NCBI GenBank assembly: GCA_004151065.3
Contig: NWUY0300012553.1
Location: 8,940 to 39,599 of the forward strand
DNA length: 30,660 nt
Origin: Larix sibirica
Lineage: Eukaryota > Streptophyta > Pinopsida > Pinales > Pinaceae
Direction of reading: 5' to 3'
The notes under the pieces are model-generated. The model was not told the DNA's origin, did no database searches, and saw only the letters and a program-made list of their open reading frames with translations. The translations under genes were made by a program, and so were the position numbers. Shown here piece after piece: positions 19,203-28,786 of the stretch. The first letter of the stretch is position 1. Every line of letters begins with the position of its first letter.

Positions 19203-20713
19203 CATGGCCCCAGATGCGCGTGTTGGTACGCATGTTCAGGACGCCATCATTGTGACAGATGGCAAGCCAACTCCAACACGGGTGGCATACGGGAGCTCTT
19301 GAGGGAAGGTGGAGGAGTTAATGATGTTAAATGGGCGGATTAAGGTGAGTCGCATGAAGAACATTCATGTGATTGGAAAGTTGTGAGGATTTTGAGGCAG
19401 ACGGGGGTACGAGCACTAGCCTGGATTGTACAAATCATGGATTCTTACGGGAGGAAAGTCATAAAATGGAATGACAGGAGGCCAGATTTCATAACCCTAG
19501 GCAACCTTGTTCGTGTTATTACGTCTGATTATGGTCCGTGTTGTTTCTTCTACATTAGTCGTGGTGTGGTCATTGTGAATTTTGAGCGGGGTGGAAGAAA
19601 GAACCCAGGGAGTTTGGCAGACAAGGAGAGCGTGAGGTGTATGAGAAGAAAAGGAAGTATGGAGGACGCAGGGGGGAAGGCGCGGAGGAAGCTCACAGAC
19701 GTCGCAGGGTGAGCTGCAAGCAACTTAGAGCGGCCTAGGTGGCATGGAATTATCGTGCAACCATTCCTGCATCCATCCGGGTGGACGTCGAAATGCTAGA
19801 GGAGGGTGTCTGGTGCAAGGTGGGAGATGCGAGCCCGTCGTTGGCTGAAGTCGTGCATGAACCCTGGATTCAGGATCATGTGTCCTCGTAGGGCCGCCAA
19901 GGCATGTACGAACAGATGGTTACTCTATACTGGGTCGTGAAGAGCATGTTGAGTCGGGTGATGTTGGAGCACGAGGAGAAGGAGAGAGAGGAGGATGTTC
20001 TTGTGGCGTTCTTGAAACAACTCTATGCAGACACCCGGTTGCTGCATATGAAGATTGACACAATTGGACAGAAGCTTGGCCTCCCCTTCTTGACGAAAAT
20101 GGGGCACTACAAACCTGTTGTGTATTGTGGTCCGAGCAAGGGAAAGCAACAACCTGGCATTGTGCGTCTCGACGGCTCCTTTCCGTTGGATTCGAGTAAT
20201 TCTGGGTTCTGAGAATGGGTCCTCTGTGTTTTTAGGTTTTTCATGTTTTTAGTGATTCGCTCTACAACTCAGCTATAATAGCTGCAATGGTCATCCTTGT
20301 TTTTGGTCTAGATAATTGGGTATGCTCGAGGATTATAAGTCTATGCCAATCCTATTTGGGGTAACCATAATTTGGAGCCTCGGCAAGCGCAGAGGTTTGC
20401 CGGTTCTATGATAATCTCGTTGTGGCTTGTCGGTCCTATTTTATTATGAACATGATTTGGCACCCTGGTATGCGTAGAGGCTGTCGGTTCTATGCTAGCT
20501 TTGTTTTGTCTAAGACTGATAAGAATTCTCCTGGTAGTCATGTCTGTAAGCTTTGTTTTCTCCTTCGGGGAGGGGTAGTAGGAATATTGTTATATGCCTC
20601 CTGGGATGTTTGGTGATGACAGTTTCAAACAACATTGATGGGTACTCAGACTGTTGAAGTTGTAATCTTTTTTTGTACAATATATTAATATGATATCTCT
20701 TACTTATAAAAAA
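19203..20713 (+). mobile_element. 1.5-kb polyadenylated retroposon with unrecognised broken ORF
   Basis: Flanked by a perfect 13-bp duplication (aactagtgctaac). It ends in ttaatatgatatctc, then ttacttataaaaaaa, the form of a plant LINE 3' terminus. The insert begins one base before an ATG (19204). The coding part changes frame at least twice: MAPDARVGTHVQDAIIVTDG (19204-19299, stop 19300), a middle section (19383 to about 19600, including RKVIKWNDRRPDFITLGN), and a last section from about 19600 to 20212. That section has an Arg/Lys-rich run, two stops, then a likely coiled coil from YEQMVTLYWVVKSMLS to LHMKIDTIGQKLGL. It ends at 20213 and is followed by a 500-bp 3' UTR. I do not recognise the protein. 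It could be ORF1 of an internally deleted LINE, or a retrocopied host mRNA. Confidence 0.8.
19204..20215 (+). pseudogene. Unrecognised protein-coding remnant in the retroposon (basic region plus coiled coil)
   Basis: If the three frames are read as one former protein it would be about 330 residues: a short N-terminal part, a middle part with a hydrophobic YGPCCFFYISRGVVIVNF, a strongly basic linker (RRGEGAEEAHRRRR), an acidic part (VDVEMLEEGVWCKVGDASPS), a predicted coiled coil rich in Glu, Leu and Val, and a Gly/Lys/Ser-rich C-terminus ending SSNSGF. Basic region plus coiled coil is the general plan of LINE ORF1 or gag-like RNA-binding proteins, but no zinc knuckle or RRM motif was seen. No catalytic motif was recognised. 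Function unknown. Confidence 0.5.
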
Positions 20714-20726
20714 AACTAGTGCTAAC
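20714..20726. repeat. Target-site duplication of the 1.5-kb retroposon, right copy
   Basis: aactagtgctaac, directly after the A-run at 20707-20713. Identical to 19190-19202. Confidence 0.85.
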
Positions 20727-21411
20727 TACGGATGTGGCCTTTTACAACATGTTTTTATTCATCGGTATGGCCTGGCTCATGGTGTGGATGACTCGAGCAC
20801 ATATGGATTTTTGCATCGTTCTTTCATCTGTTGGTATGGCGTAGCTCATAATGAAAATCTAGCCTTTTGTGGACAGTGTTGTTCAGTTCTAGTGCTCGCG
20901 TGAACAATTTTCTGGAGGATTTGTAGTATATGGATATTATTTCCCTTGGACACTACTTATAGGACTCTTAGTGCACTATAATAGTTGAATCTACGATCAA
21001 GACCTAGCATGTGCCTTGAAGTGCTTCATGTATGTTATTTAATTTGAAATTTGGTCAAGTGGCCATGTTTTTACTAGGTATGTGACCTCTTATAGTTTAT
21101 TCTGAGGTTTTTGAGCCACTATGCTTTTTATTGTAGAATCAAGAAAGTGATTTCCTCGTGCACTCTGTAAATGGACTGCAGAGGACGATTCTTTTTCAAG
21201 GTCGTGTTTCTCCCTTGTATGAAATTGATGTTGTGTAAGGCCAGGAGTTTTTGGTTTGTACCAAGTTCATCGAGGGTATTCATAATGATGACAACAAGGC
21301 TAGATGTTAGGGTTTTCTTTCTCGTGCTAGTGGATGTTGCTTATGCAAAATACGTTGTTTTTGTAAAATGTTTACTTAATAAAGTTTAAAGTTAACATTT
21401 ATTCAAAAAAA

Positions 21412-21426
21412 TATTATGTATGGTTG
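21412..21426. repeat. Target-site duplication of the outer LINE-like unit, right copy
   Basis: tattatgtatggttg, directly after the A-run ending at 21411. It has one mismatch to 18649-18663. Confidence 0.55.
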
Positions 21427-22276
21427 TGGCAGCATAGAATGTTGGGAACGCTATAAAGAGTGGTATTTATTGAAATGTCGAGTATGTTATTATCAATTTA
21501 CATCCATTTAAACCTTAGATTTATCCACATGTTGAGAGGGATTAAATCTCTTGAATCACAACATTTTTTTGCAGTTAAAAAACTTGTGGAGATGTTTGCA
21601 TCTCAATGGATTTCACCTCTTTCCACACTTGATATATCCAGGGTTAAGATGGATCTGGATTGCTTTTTTAAGATAGCTTAGTTATTATATTAATAATGTA
21701 CACAAGTTACAACCAATTCCCACTATAGCCTACCATAAGGGAAATCGAGACTACTATGGACCAAAAATTACCAATGATGTTCTTAAGCCCTAAACAAAGA
21801 GCATTGTGTCTTGACTAAGTTTTCTTCTGTTGAACTATATCTATAACTAGGATATAAACATTTGATATGTTATTCTTGTTGATACTCCTATTGTTGTATA
21901 TCATAGAGGAAAAGGAAAATTAAAAGTGTGAGCAGTCGCTACAACACCTATTCTTAATCCCTAAAATATGAGTTCACATTGATAATTATCGAAGTGGATT
22001 CAACAAGCTTCTCTATGTTTTGGGACTTGTTTCCCTATTGTTGATTGTATCCAACAACATCCATATTCTAGAGGATTTTGATAAGGGCTTCATATTTTTT
22101 GTATAGGAATTCCAATCTCTCCACAATTCCATTTTGTAAAGCACCAAATCCTTAAGCAAGTCAAGCATGAATAGATTTGGCATAATTCATATTTTGTTCC
22201 TCATCCAACTAGATCACAATAGATTAAGTGTGCCAATAAAAGTCAATTTGCTTGAAATACTTAGTATCTCTCCTAT
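21427..22276. other. Gene-free stretch
   Basis: AT-rich with stops in all frames. No family similarity was recognised on either strand. Confidence 0.35.
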
Positions 22277-22291
22277 AGGAAAATCCAATGT
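22277..22291. repeat. Target-site duplication of plus-strand SINE, left copy
   Basis: aggaaaatccaatgt, an exact 15-bp match to 22534-22548. Confidence 0.93.
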
Positions 22292-22533
22292 TATCCTGGT
22301 GGGTTAGCTCGAGTGGTTGAGAGTTGTGAATTGCAAGTAGGAGGTCATGGGGTCAAGTCCATAGATTGTCCATCTCTATGAATATTGTAGGCCTGATTCA
22401 ATGTCCCCACCGAGTTAGGTTACCAAAACTGCAACCGAACGATTTACCTCGGGTACCATCCTCGAATTGAGGGCAAGTGCTTGGAGGGTTTCCTGTAATG
22501 TGCATTTCATTGAAAATAAAAGAAAATAAAAAA
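22292..22533 (+). mobile_element. tRNA-derived SINE with perfect target-site duplication
   Basis: A 242-bp unit. Its 5' part is tRNA-like: A box ttagctcgagtgg (22304-22316, a full match to the TRGCNNAGTGG consensus) and a B-box region ggtcaagtcc about 40 nt further on (degenerate relative to GGTTCGANTCC). A tRNA-unrelated body follows, ending in cattgaaaataaaag and aaaataaaaaa, an A-rich tail. The 15-bp duplication aggaaaatccaatgt sits exactly at both edges. Perfect duplication suggests a younger insertion than most elements in this window. It carries no protein and is mobilised by LINE enzymes. Confidence 0.9.
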
Positions 22534-22548
22534 AGGAAAATCCAATGT
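22534..22548. repeat. Target-site duplication of plus-strand SINE, right copy
   Basis: aggaaaatccaatgt, directly after the A-rich tail. Confidence 0.93.
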
Positions 22549-23199
22549 CGGGGATCTAGGTCATTATTTCACAGTCTATGTCCCCCAATAAAATATTGCC
22601 CCTGCTTTCCCTTGCTTTTTGTTCCATTTCCTCAACCTCTACCTTGATGTTGGCATGAAATTACCTATGGTATCCCATGGAAACTTCTCTAGCTTTTTTT
22701 CTCCTTGTGGTTGGTTTGTGGGTTTCCTTCTTGCATTTTATAGGACAAACTCTTTTAACATATATGGAAATATTGTTGTCTCCCGATATTGATTTTCCCG
22801 GATGATTTTTTTCATCCATGATGGAAAATAGAGGTTGGTCTTTCCCTCTAGGGGTTCACTATGTGAAGTTGTGACATAGTACGTGCATTCATGGGATATT
22901 AAAGAATACCCCTAATTTCACTAGATATTAAGGAACGCCTCCATGGATCCTATTGTTGAACCCCCCTCCCAATATACCTTTCCAATTTAAAAAATCCCAA
23001 TTTTCTCTAGATGCCCTAGCTGGTATCCATTTTTCCATGAAATTTTTATTTTTACCATTAGTATGGTGGCATGGCACAATGCCTATAACCCCTGGAAACC
23101 TTGCAAGGTGAAATATGAAACCCTAGTGAGAGAGTATTTCAATATGGGGGTCAACTCCCTAAACATAGGCTAACTTCATACACAAGCATTCCAATCGTC

Positions 23200-23355
23200 T
23201 TCACACCACATCCGCTCACAAATCATACATATTCAAACACAACTTTGACTCCAAACATAATTTGATTCACACCACCTTCACACGAATCATACTTATTCAA
23301 ACACTAATCTGACATCACAAATAGTTAGATGCACACTAAATTCAAACATAGAGTA
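23200..23355. repeat. 66-bp imperfect tandem repeat, two copies plus a partial third
   Basis: Copies 23200-23265 and 23266-23331 share ttcacaccac, aatcatac[at]tattcaaacac and later blocks; a third partial copy (cacactaaattcaaaca) follows at about 23332. Confidence 0.65.
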
Positions 23356-23526
23356 CCTATTCAAACCCCCCAATACCTTATTCAATCCCCGGGATACATA
23401 ATTGAAACCCCACTAATATCTATATTTTTATAATATATTAAAAATACCCCTCGACCCTTATATAGTAGGATTTATTACTTTCATTTTTTAGAGTATTAAA
23501 TTCCCTAATATGAAGTCATGTGCTAT

Positions 23527-23594
23527 AATATTGCCTACTTATAGTATTAAATCCCCTCGTAATATTGCCTAGTTATAGTATTAAATCCCCTTAA
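23527..23594. repeat. 34-bp near-perfect tandem duplication
   Basis: Units 23527-23560 and 23561-23594: aatattgccta[cg]ttatag followed by tattaaatcccct, differing at one internal base and the last few. Confidence 0.95.
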
Positions 23595-24139
23595 ACACTT
23601 ACCACTTGGTGTAGAGAACCTATAAGCTTTTACCAAATTCCTTTCTAGTCACAGACAAGGGAGGTATCAATAATATGGGGAAGCTAAGAGTGGATTTCTT
23701 CATAAGGCAACACATTTACCCTCTCCATGTAAACCCTATATCCAATGGGTATCAAAGTCACGGGTTGCTCTAACCCCATAAACCTAAATTTGACTAAGTA
23801 TAGCCTTGAATATTGTAGTCTATATGTTCATATTTAAGCAATTCGTGAAGATAATTTATCGGATTGGGATATTTTTCCTCTTCATCGTTCAATTGGAAGG
23901 TGAATGGAAGATCATCACAATCCCCAATTCCTCTATGAAGGGTCTCCTTACACAATAAAATTAGGTGGACAAGACAGTGGGGGAGTACAAATATATCTTA
24001 TCCCCACTCATATTGGTGCCTTTGCATTACAAACAATGCATGCAATTTATTTGACAATGGGTGCCCCTTTACCTATATATGCTCTATTATGGAGAATGAG
24101 AATATCAAACACTAAATTCAAGAACTAATACAAAAGGAC

Positions 24140-25830
24140 CACATTTGACCAAGCTCCTCACCTTGTGTGAGCCTAGCTATGCTTGTTTAGAAGAAGGATG
24201 GGACATGGTAACTGTGCATTGACTACAAAACCTTGAATAAAGTCACAATCAAGAACTAGTATATAGTCCCCTAGATTGATGTTTTTCTTGATAAACTCAA
24301 GGGTGAGTCTTTCAGTAATTTATCACCCTTGAGTTGATGTAAAGTTAGGCTATCACTACGTGCTAGATTGATAATCTTCTCGATCAACTCAAAGGTGCTA
24401 AATTCTTTAGTAAGATTGATATGAAATTAGGGTATCACCATGTGCCAATTGAGGAAACTAATTTGTGGAAGACAACCTTTCAGTCTAAATAAGTTTCTTC
24501 ATGTGGTTGGTCGTGCCTTTCATCTTAACTAATGCCCCATCAATGTTCATGAGGACAATGGACAATGCCTTGTGGCCATTGACCAATTCCTTTATGGTTA
24601 TATATATGGATGATGTCCTCATCTTCAATACAACTGAGGATGAGCATTTGAAGCACATTAAATGAGTGTTGAGCACCTTGGGACAATGCAAGTTACATGC
24701 CAATATGGGGAAGTGCAAATTTGGCAGGAAGAGAATTCGTTATCTGGGATAAATCATGGATGAGTGTGATGTGCACGTGGATCCAACTAGATACAATTTA
24801 GTTGTGATTGTCCTTCCTTGGAATCATTGACAAATTTCCACTGCTTCTTAGGCTTTGCCAACTTATAATGCAAGTTTGTGTTGGGGTTCTCTCATATCAC
24901 TTAGCCCTCGAGCTAAGTGACCAAGGGTGGAGACAAAGACACATTTGTTTATGCCAAGGCATACCATAAAGTAATTGAGGATTTGAAATGCCACCTTTGT
25001 TCGACATAAGTCCTCATTATGCTAGAATTGCAATAATTGTTTGAGATTGAGGTGCCTCGTATATGTTGTTGATGCAGTCCTTACTCGTCATGGACTGATG
25101 GCCTATCACAATGAGACACTTTCTGACGTGGTTCACAAGTACCCACCTATGACAATGAGATGTACTCCATTGTGTAGGCATGCCCGCAGTGTAAGTATTA
25201 TATTATAGGAAATGAAATGCCCATCAACATCGACTGTAAGCCCCTACAATTCACACAGATGCAAGAAAAATTATAGAATGACCACTATGAGAAGTGCCCG
25301 ATGCACCTTTAACAATTCCACTATAACATCAAGTATAAGAAAAGAAACACAAACCAAGTTGCATACTACCTCAACTGACCTCCTATTGTGTCACTAACCA
25401 CAATGCTTAAATCTTGTGGACACAAGACTTTTGGCTAGCCCCAATGGTATGAACTTGATCTCAACTTCACTGCCACATATCAAACACTAGATGTAGGTAA
25501 GCAAGTTTTAGATATTCACCTTCGCAATGGATTTCTATTCCATTTGGCCCATCTTTGTGTTCCTTTAGATGAGTATGAGAAGTTGATTTTGGAGGCACAT
25601 TATAGTAGGATGGTAGGGCACTTAAACATATAGAAAAGTGGGAATATTATAGAAGTACTTCTACTTGCTAAATATCCAAAAGGATGTTGACATGTATGTC
25701 AAATCGTGCACCACTTATGCCATCACTAAACCTCACATCAAGAAGCAAGGGTTGTACACTCCTCTACCTCCGCAATAGAGACCATTGCTTGCTAAAGGGA
25801 GATGCATGATCCATGTCAATATAGGTGGCC
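24140..25830 (+). mobile_element. Ty3/gypsy pol remnant: reverse transcriptase, RNase H, integrase start
   Basis: Decayed but ordered. It opens with RT start motifs (KKDGTW then CIDYKTLNKVTIKN, about 24195-24255), then LLDQLKGAKFFSKIDMKLGY (about 24375-24435), WLVVPFILTNAPSMFM (about 24505-24555) and the catalytic box YMDD (24603-24614), followed by EDEHLKHIK. The connection has RYLG and VHVDPT, then KFVLGFSHIT and VTKGG. RNase H has NEMYSIV (about 25150) and CKPLQFTQMQ (about 25230-25260), where the usual DHKPLQF has lost its Asp-His, and later YKKRNTNQVAYYL. The integrase zinc arm starts at about 25590 (EAHYSRMVGHLN) and runs to KPHIKKQGLYTPLP near 25765, then is lost. Stops and frame changes throughout. 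It contains a 92-bp internal duplication. It is a different family from the integrase at 1310-2330. Confidence 0.88.
24271..24445 (+). repeat. 92-bp tandem duplication inside the gypsy RT
   Basis: Copy 1 (24271-24362) and copy 2 (24363-24445) both start ctagattgat and encode versions of LLDQLKG ... DxKLGYH (copy 1: FLDKLKG ... VDVKLGYHYV; copy 2: LLDQLKG ... IDMKLGYHHV). Copy 1 has about nine extra bases. Confidence 0.8.
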
Positions 25831-28097
25831 ACCCAAATATGTCACCATCTCATAAACTATCTTACACCTTACCAATTTCACAATATTGATGTAGGTCATG
25901 AAATTTTGACACATTTTTGGGGCACTTCCCATCTATTTTCGATAATTACACAACCTTGTAATATTCGATTGCAAGATTTAATTTATAGGTTAGCAGAATG
26001 CATAGAACTCAGAATTAGCTTTGTAATGGTCCAAGGAATGCCCCAAATGGAGTTCATATCTGAAAGTTGTGGCCCAAAAAGTTGATGACTAGGGTCCTTA
26101 AGGCCCGCATTCCTTTTGTCACCTCATCTCCTCGTGTTAGTACCTTTGAGGGTTTTACACTTTATGTTTAAAAACAATTTCAACCTCTTTTAATGGGCTT
26201 TTTGCGAAAGAGCATAGGCTACCACCATTTTAGAGATAAGCTACCACCATTCTAGCCAGTTGGTATTTCTTTACATAATGCATTGTTTTTAGTATTTCAT
26301 TCATTAAAGAGCTCATGTTTCACTGTCTTACCATGCTTTTTGCAATATGTGTGTGTTGTTTCACTTGTCATTGATATATTCCTATCCTTTTGAAAATAAT
26401 CTAGATCACATTCCAACACTCCTCATAACTAGTAATTGTTGTTCCATTTTCCTATCTCCTCTGTAAAGTCTAATATAATCCACTTTGGCATCTGCATCAC
26501 ATACCTTAATCATTGTTTTGTCGGAACCCCTATAAAAGGATCACCATCCACTAGGTTTGTATGGATATCAAGTCATCACTTCTATTGGTCCAATAAGATA
26601 TCCCTTTTCATACATGGTTCATGAACTCACTTTGAATGTGAAATATTAATGTCATTGACTAAGCTCATATGGACTTGTTGACTATCTTTTATAGTTAGCA
26701 CCTATCGATCGTTGTTTATCAGGGAACCATTCTAAAAGCATGAAAATATATATTCAACCCTTTTTTCTTTACACTATCAAATGTCAAAAGAAGGGTCATG
26801 GAACACCAAACCTAGAATTTGTTGTCTAAAGATAGGGATATTGGTTTGACACTCCTTCAACAACTTCTCCTAGGAAATTGCACGTGGCGCAATCACATTC
26901 CTCTAGACCAACACACCTCAAGTTCCGAGGTACCCCCCTATAGGGGTATTGAATACAAACTCTTCTCATAGTCCAACTACTCATTCACATTCCTATCCAC
27001 AACCTACCCTTACTCTTCTTTCAACACAATTATGGCAGGATTGTGATGGTATTCAATATATTATCACTCATTTTCCCCTAGTATTACATCCTCACATGGA
27101 ACTATTTTACTAGCATCTAGACTTCCCCCTTGCTAGGCTCTAACTAGTCTTGAATATATAGTCCATGGCAAGGAGTTTCTTTTAATTTGATGTAATATTA
27201 CTATTTTTTCCCAAGGAGAAATATATGTCTTACGTGTCTCATTCACATCAACCTATTTGCATGCCTAACAAATGTCACTTTTATTTTACAAGTATCCTTT
27301 CTAAAAAACATGTGTCACCCTTCTTTGCCATGGACCAACGTGGTGAGCCATCCTACTATCCAATGTATGATTGTAGTAGAGATTGAGAGGTACCTACTCC
27401 ATGCATTAATGCTTGTTAGCACTTTATTTATGTTTCCATGCTTTTTTATTTTTGGCACTGGTCTAACCACACGGGTTCATATGAATATGTTGTTATAGTT
27501 TCAATAATTTCATCAAAACTATAATATTGCCTAAAATTTTAACGCAAACATTAGGTACGGTGTTCGTTTCATATGGATTTTGAGCATTTATAACCAATAA
27601 GGGTTACACTTGATACAGTTCTTTATACAAGTTGTTTCAAAACTTGATGGATAGTTTATGTAGGAATATCTCCACCTTGATCTATATAGTATTGACCTAG
27701 AAAATGTTACTTTATCATGAACCCAAAACTAAATGTACAACAAAATAAGGTAAGGGGGGAGGTATCTTAACTTTAATCATTCATTCAATTTGTAATTATA
27801 CATATGTGAACTAATTATTATTAGATCAAGGGGTTGTGGTTAATATTATTGGACATTTAGTTAGTTTTGTGCCAATAAGTACCTCATTTAAATCTCAATA
27901 TATTGAACGCACTAATCTATATTGATAGATTTATTAAAAATACAATTTACAATTAAAGAAATATAATTTTTTTTTATGCAATTTTTTTTATAAATATAGT
28001 AAAACAATGAAAACCATTAAAATAATTGCATTCACCACCTAACAATATATTATACTCATTCCACAAAAAAATATTATTATTATTGTTATATAATGAA
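25831..28097. other. Gene-free stretch
   Basis: Starts where the gypsy integrase is lost. No coding similarity was seen. ORFs of 86 codons or fewer (25825-26085, 26436-26624, 27310-27498) match nothing known to me. A short duplicated string (ctaccaccattttag and ctaccaccattctag) lies at about 26219-26255. The GC content falls further after about 27750. Confidence 0.35.
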
Positions 28098-28310
28098 GTC
28101 ACTTTGTATAATTAAGTACTTTATATTATAAGCATACTTACTACAATATCATAATGACACTTTAATAGGTTAGAAAATGGTGGCCCCTTCACAAAATCTA
28201 ATAAAGCTAGTCACTTCATTTAATATTTAAGCACTTTGAACCCATTGACATATTACATTGTCATAATGAGACCTTAATAGATTGTCCCCACTTAAAAAAT
28301 ATTAAAAAGT
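28098..28310. repeat. 112-bp diverged tandem duplication
   Basis: Copies 28098-28209 and 28210-28310 share gtcactt, taa[gt]cacttt or taagtacttt, tcataatga followed by ac.ttaatag, and a cccc block before an A-rich end, with several indels. Confidence 0.6.
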
Positions 28311-28574
28311 CGGTAAGTACAAAACAACTTACAAATCCATAACATGTATTTCGTGGCAAGTTGGAAAAATTACGAAATTATAATATTTTTATGAAAGATC
28401 TATTTCACTTATTTAAAATTGGGACATCATTTTTATATTTCATTAATTTCGTTAACCTTCACGGTAACGAATGTGGGGGATTTTTTTTAGATATCAGGAT
28501 TAGGAAGCAAGTTATTCTCAGAGATTAGGAATAATAAAATAACACTATATCCTTTACTATATGACTCAATTTTT

Positions 28575-28786
28575 TCAGATGAGTCATTATTTATCTTTAA
28601 ACAAATAAAAACCAAAAAGACTAAAGAAAGAACTTTTAATTCGTAATTTTTAAAGACTATTTCCTAAGCAAGTTTTAATTATTGGTAAGTCGTTATTTTA
28701 TCTTTAAACAAGTAAAAACAAAAAAGGCTAAAGAAGAAACTTTGTTATTCATAACTTTTTGAAAACTATTTCCAAATCTTGATGCC
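28575..28786. repeat. 106-bp diverged tandem duplication
   Basis: The units begin gagtcatt (28581) and aagtcgtt (28687). Both continue tttatctttaaacaa[ag]taaaaac, aaaaa[ag][ag]actaaagaa or aaggctaaagaa, aactttt, and then actatttcc. Confidence 0.8.

Larger units (their letters stand above)
18664..21411 (+). mobile_element. Truncated LINE-like retroposon, host of two later insertions
   Basis: It ends at 21380-21411 with taataaagtttaaag, ttaacatttattc and a seven-A run, the form of many plant LINE 3' ends, immediately followed by the right copy of a 15-bp target-site duplication. Removing the SINE (with one duplication copy) and the 1.5-kb retroposon leaves about 1.04 kb. That remainder holds no recognised coding domain (ORFs such as 21171-21389 match nothing), so it would be mostly 3' UTR of a 5'-truncated copy. 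Assignment to LINE rests on the tail and the duplication only. Confidence 0.5.
22549..24139. other. Gene-free stretch with short tandem duplications
   Basis: No coding similarity was recognised. Many pyrimidine/A-rich strings and short TA runs suggest old LTR or leader DNA. It contains the 66-bp and 34-bp duplications listed separately. A 74-codon ORF (23904-24128) matches nothing I know. Confidence 0.35.

Noticed and set aside
22292-22365. Possible functional tRNA gene
   Set aside because: A- and B-box-like blocks are present, but the stems do not pair into a clean cloverleaf and the unit continues to an A-rich tail with a target-site duplication, so it is a SINE head.
24485-24718. 77-codon minus-strand ORF
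   Set aside because: Shadow of the gypsy RT segment that carries the YMDD box on the plus strand.
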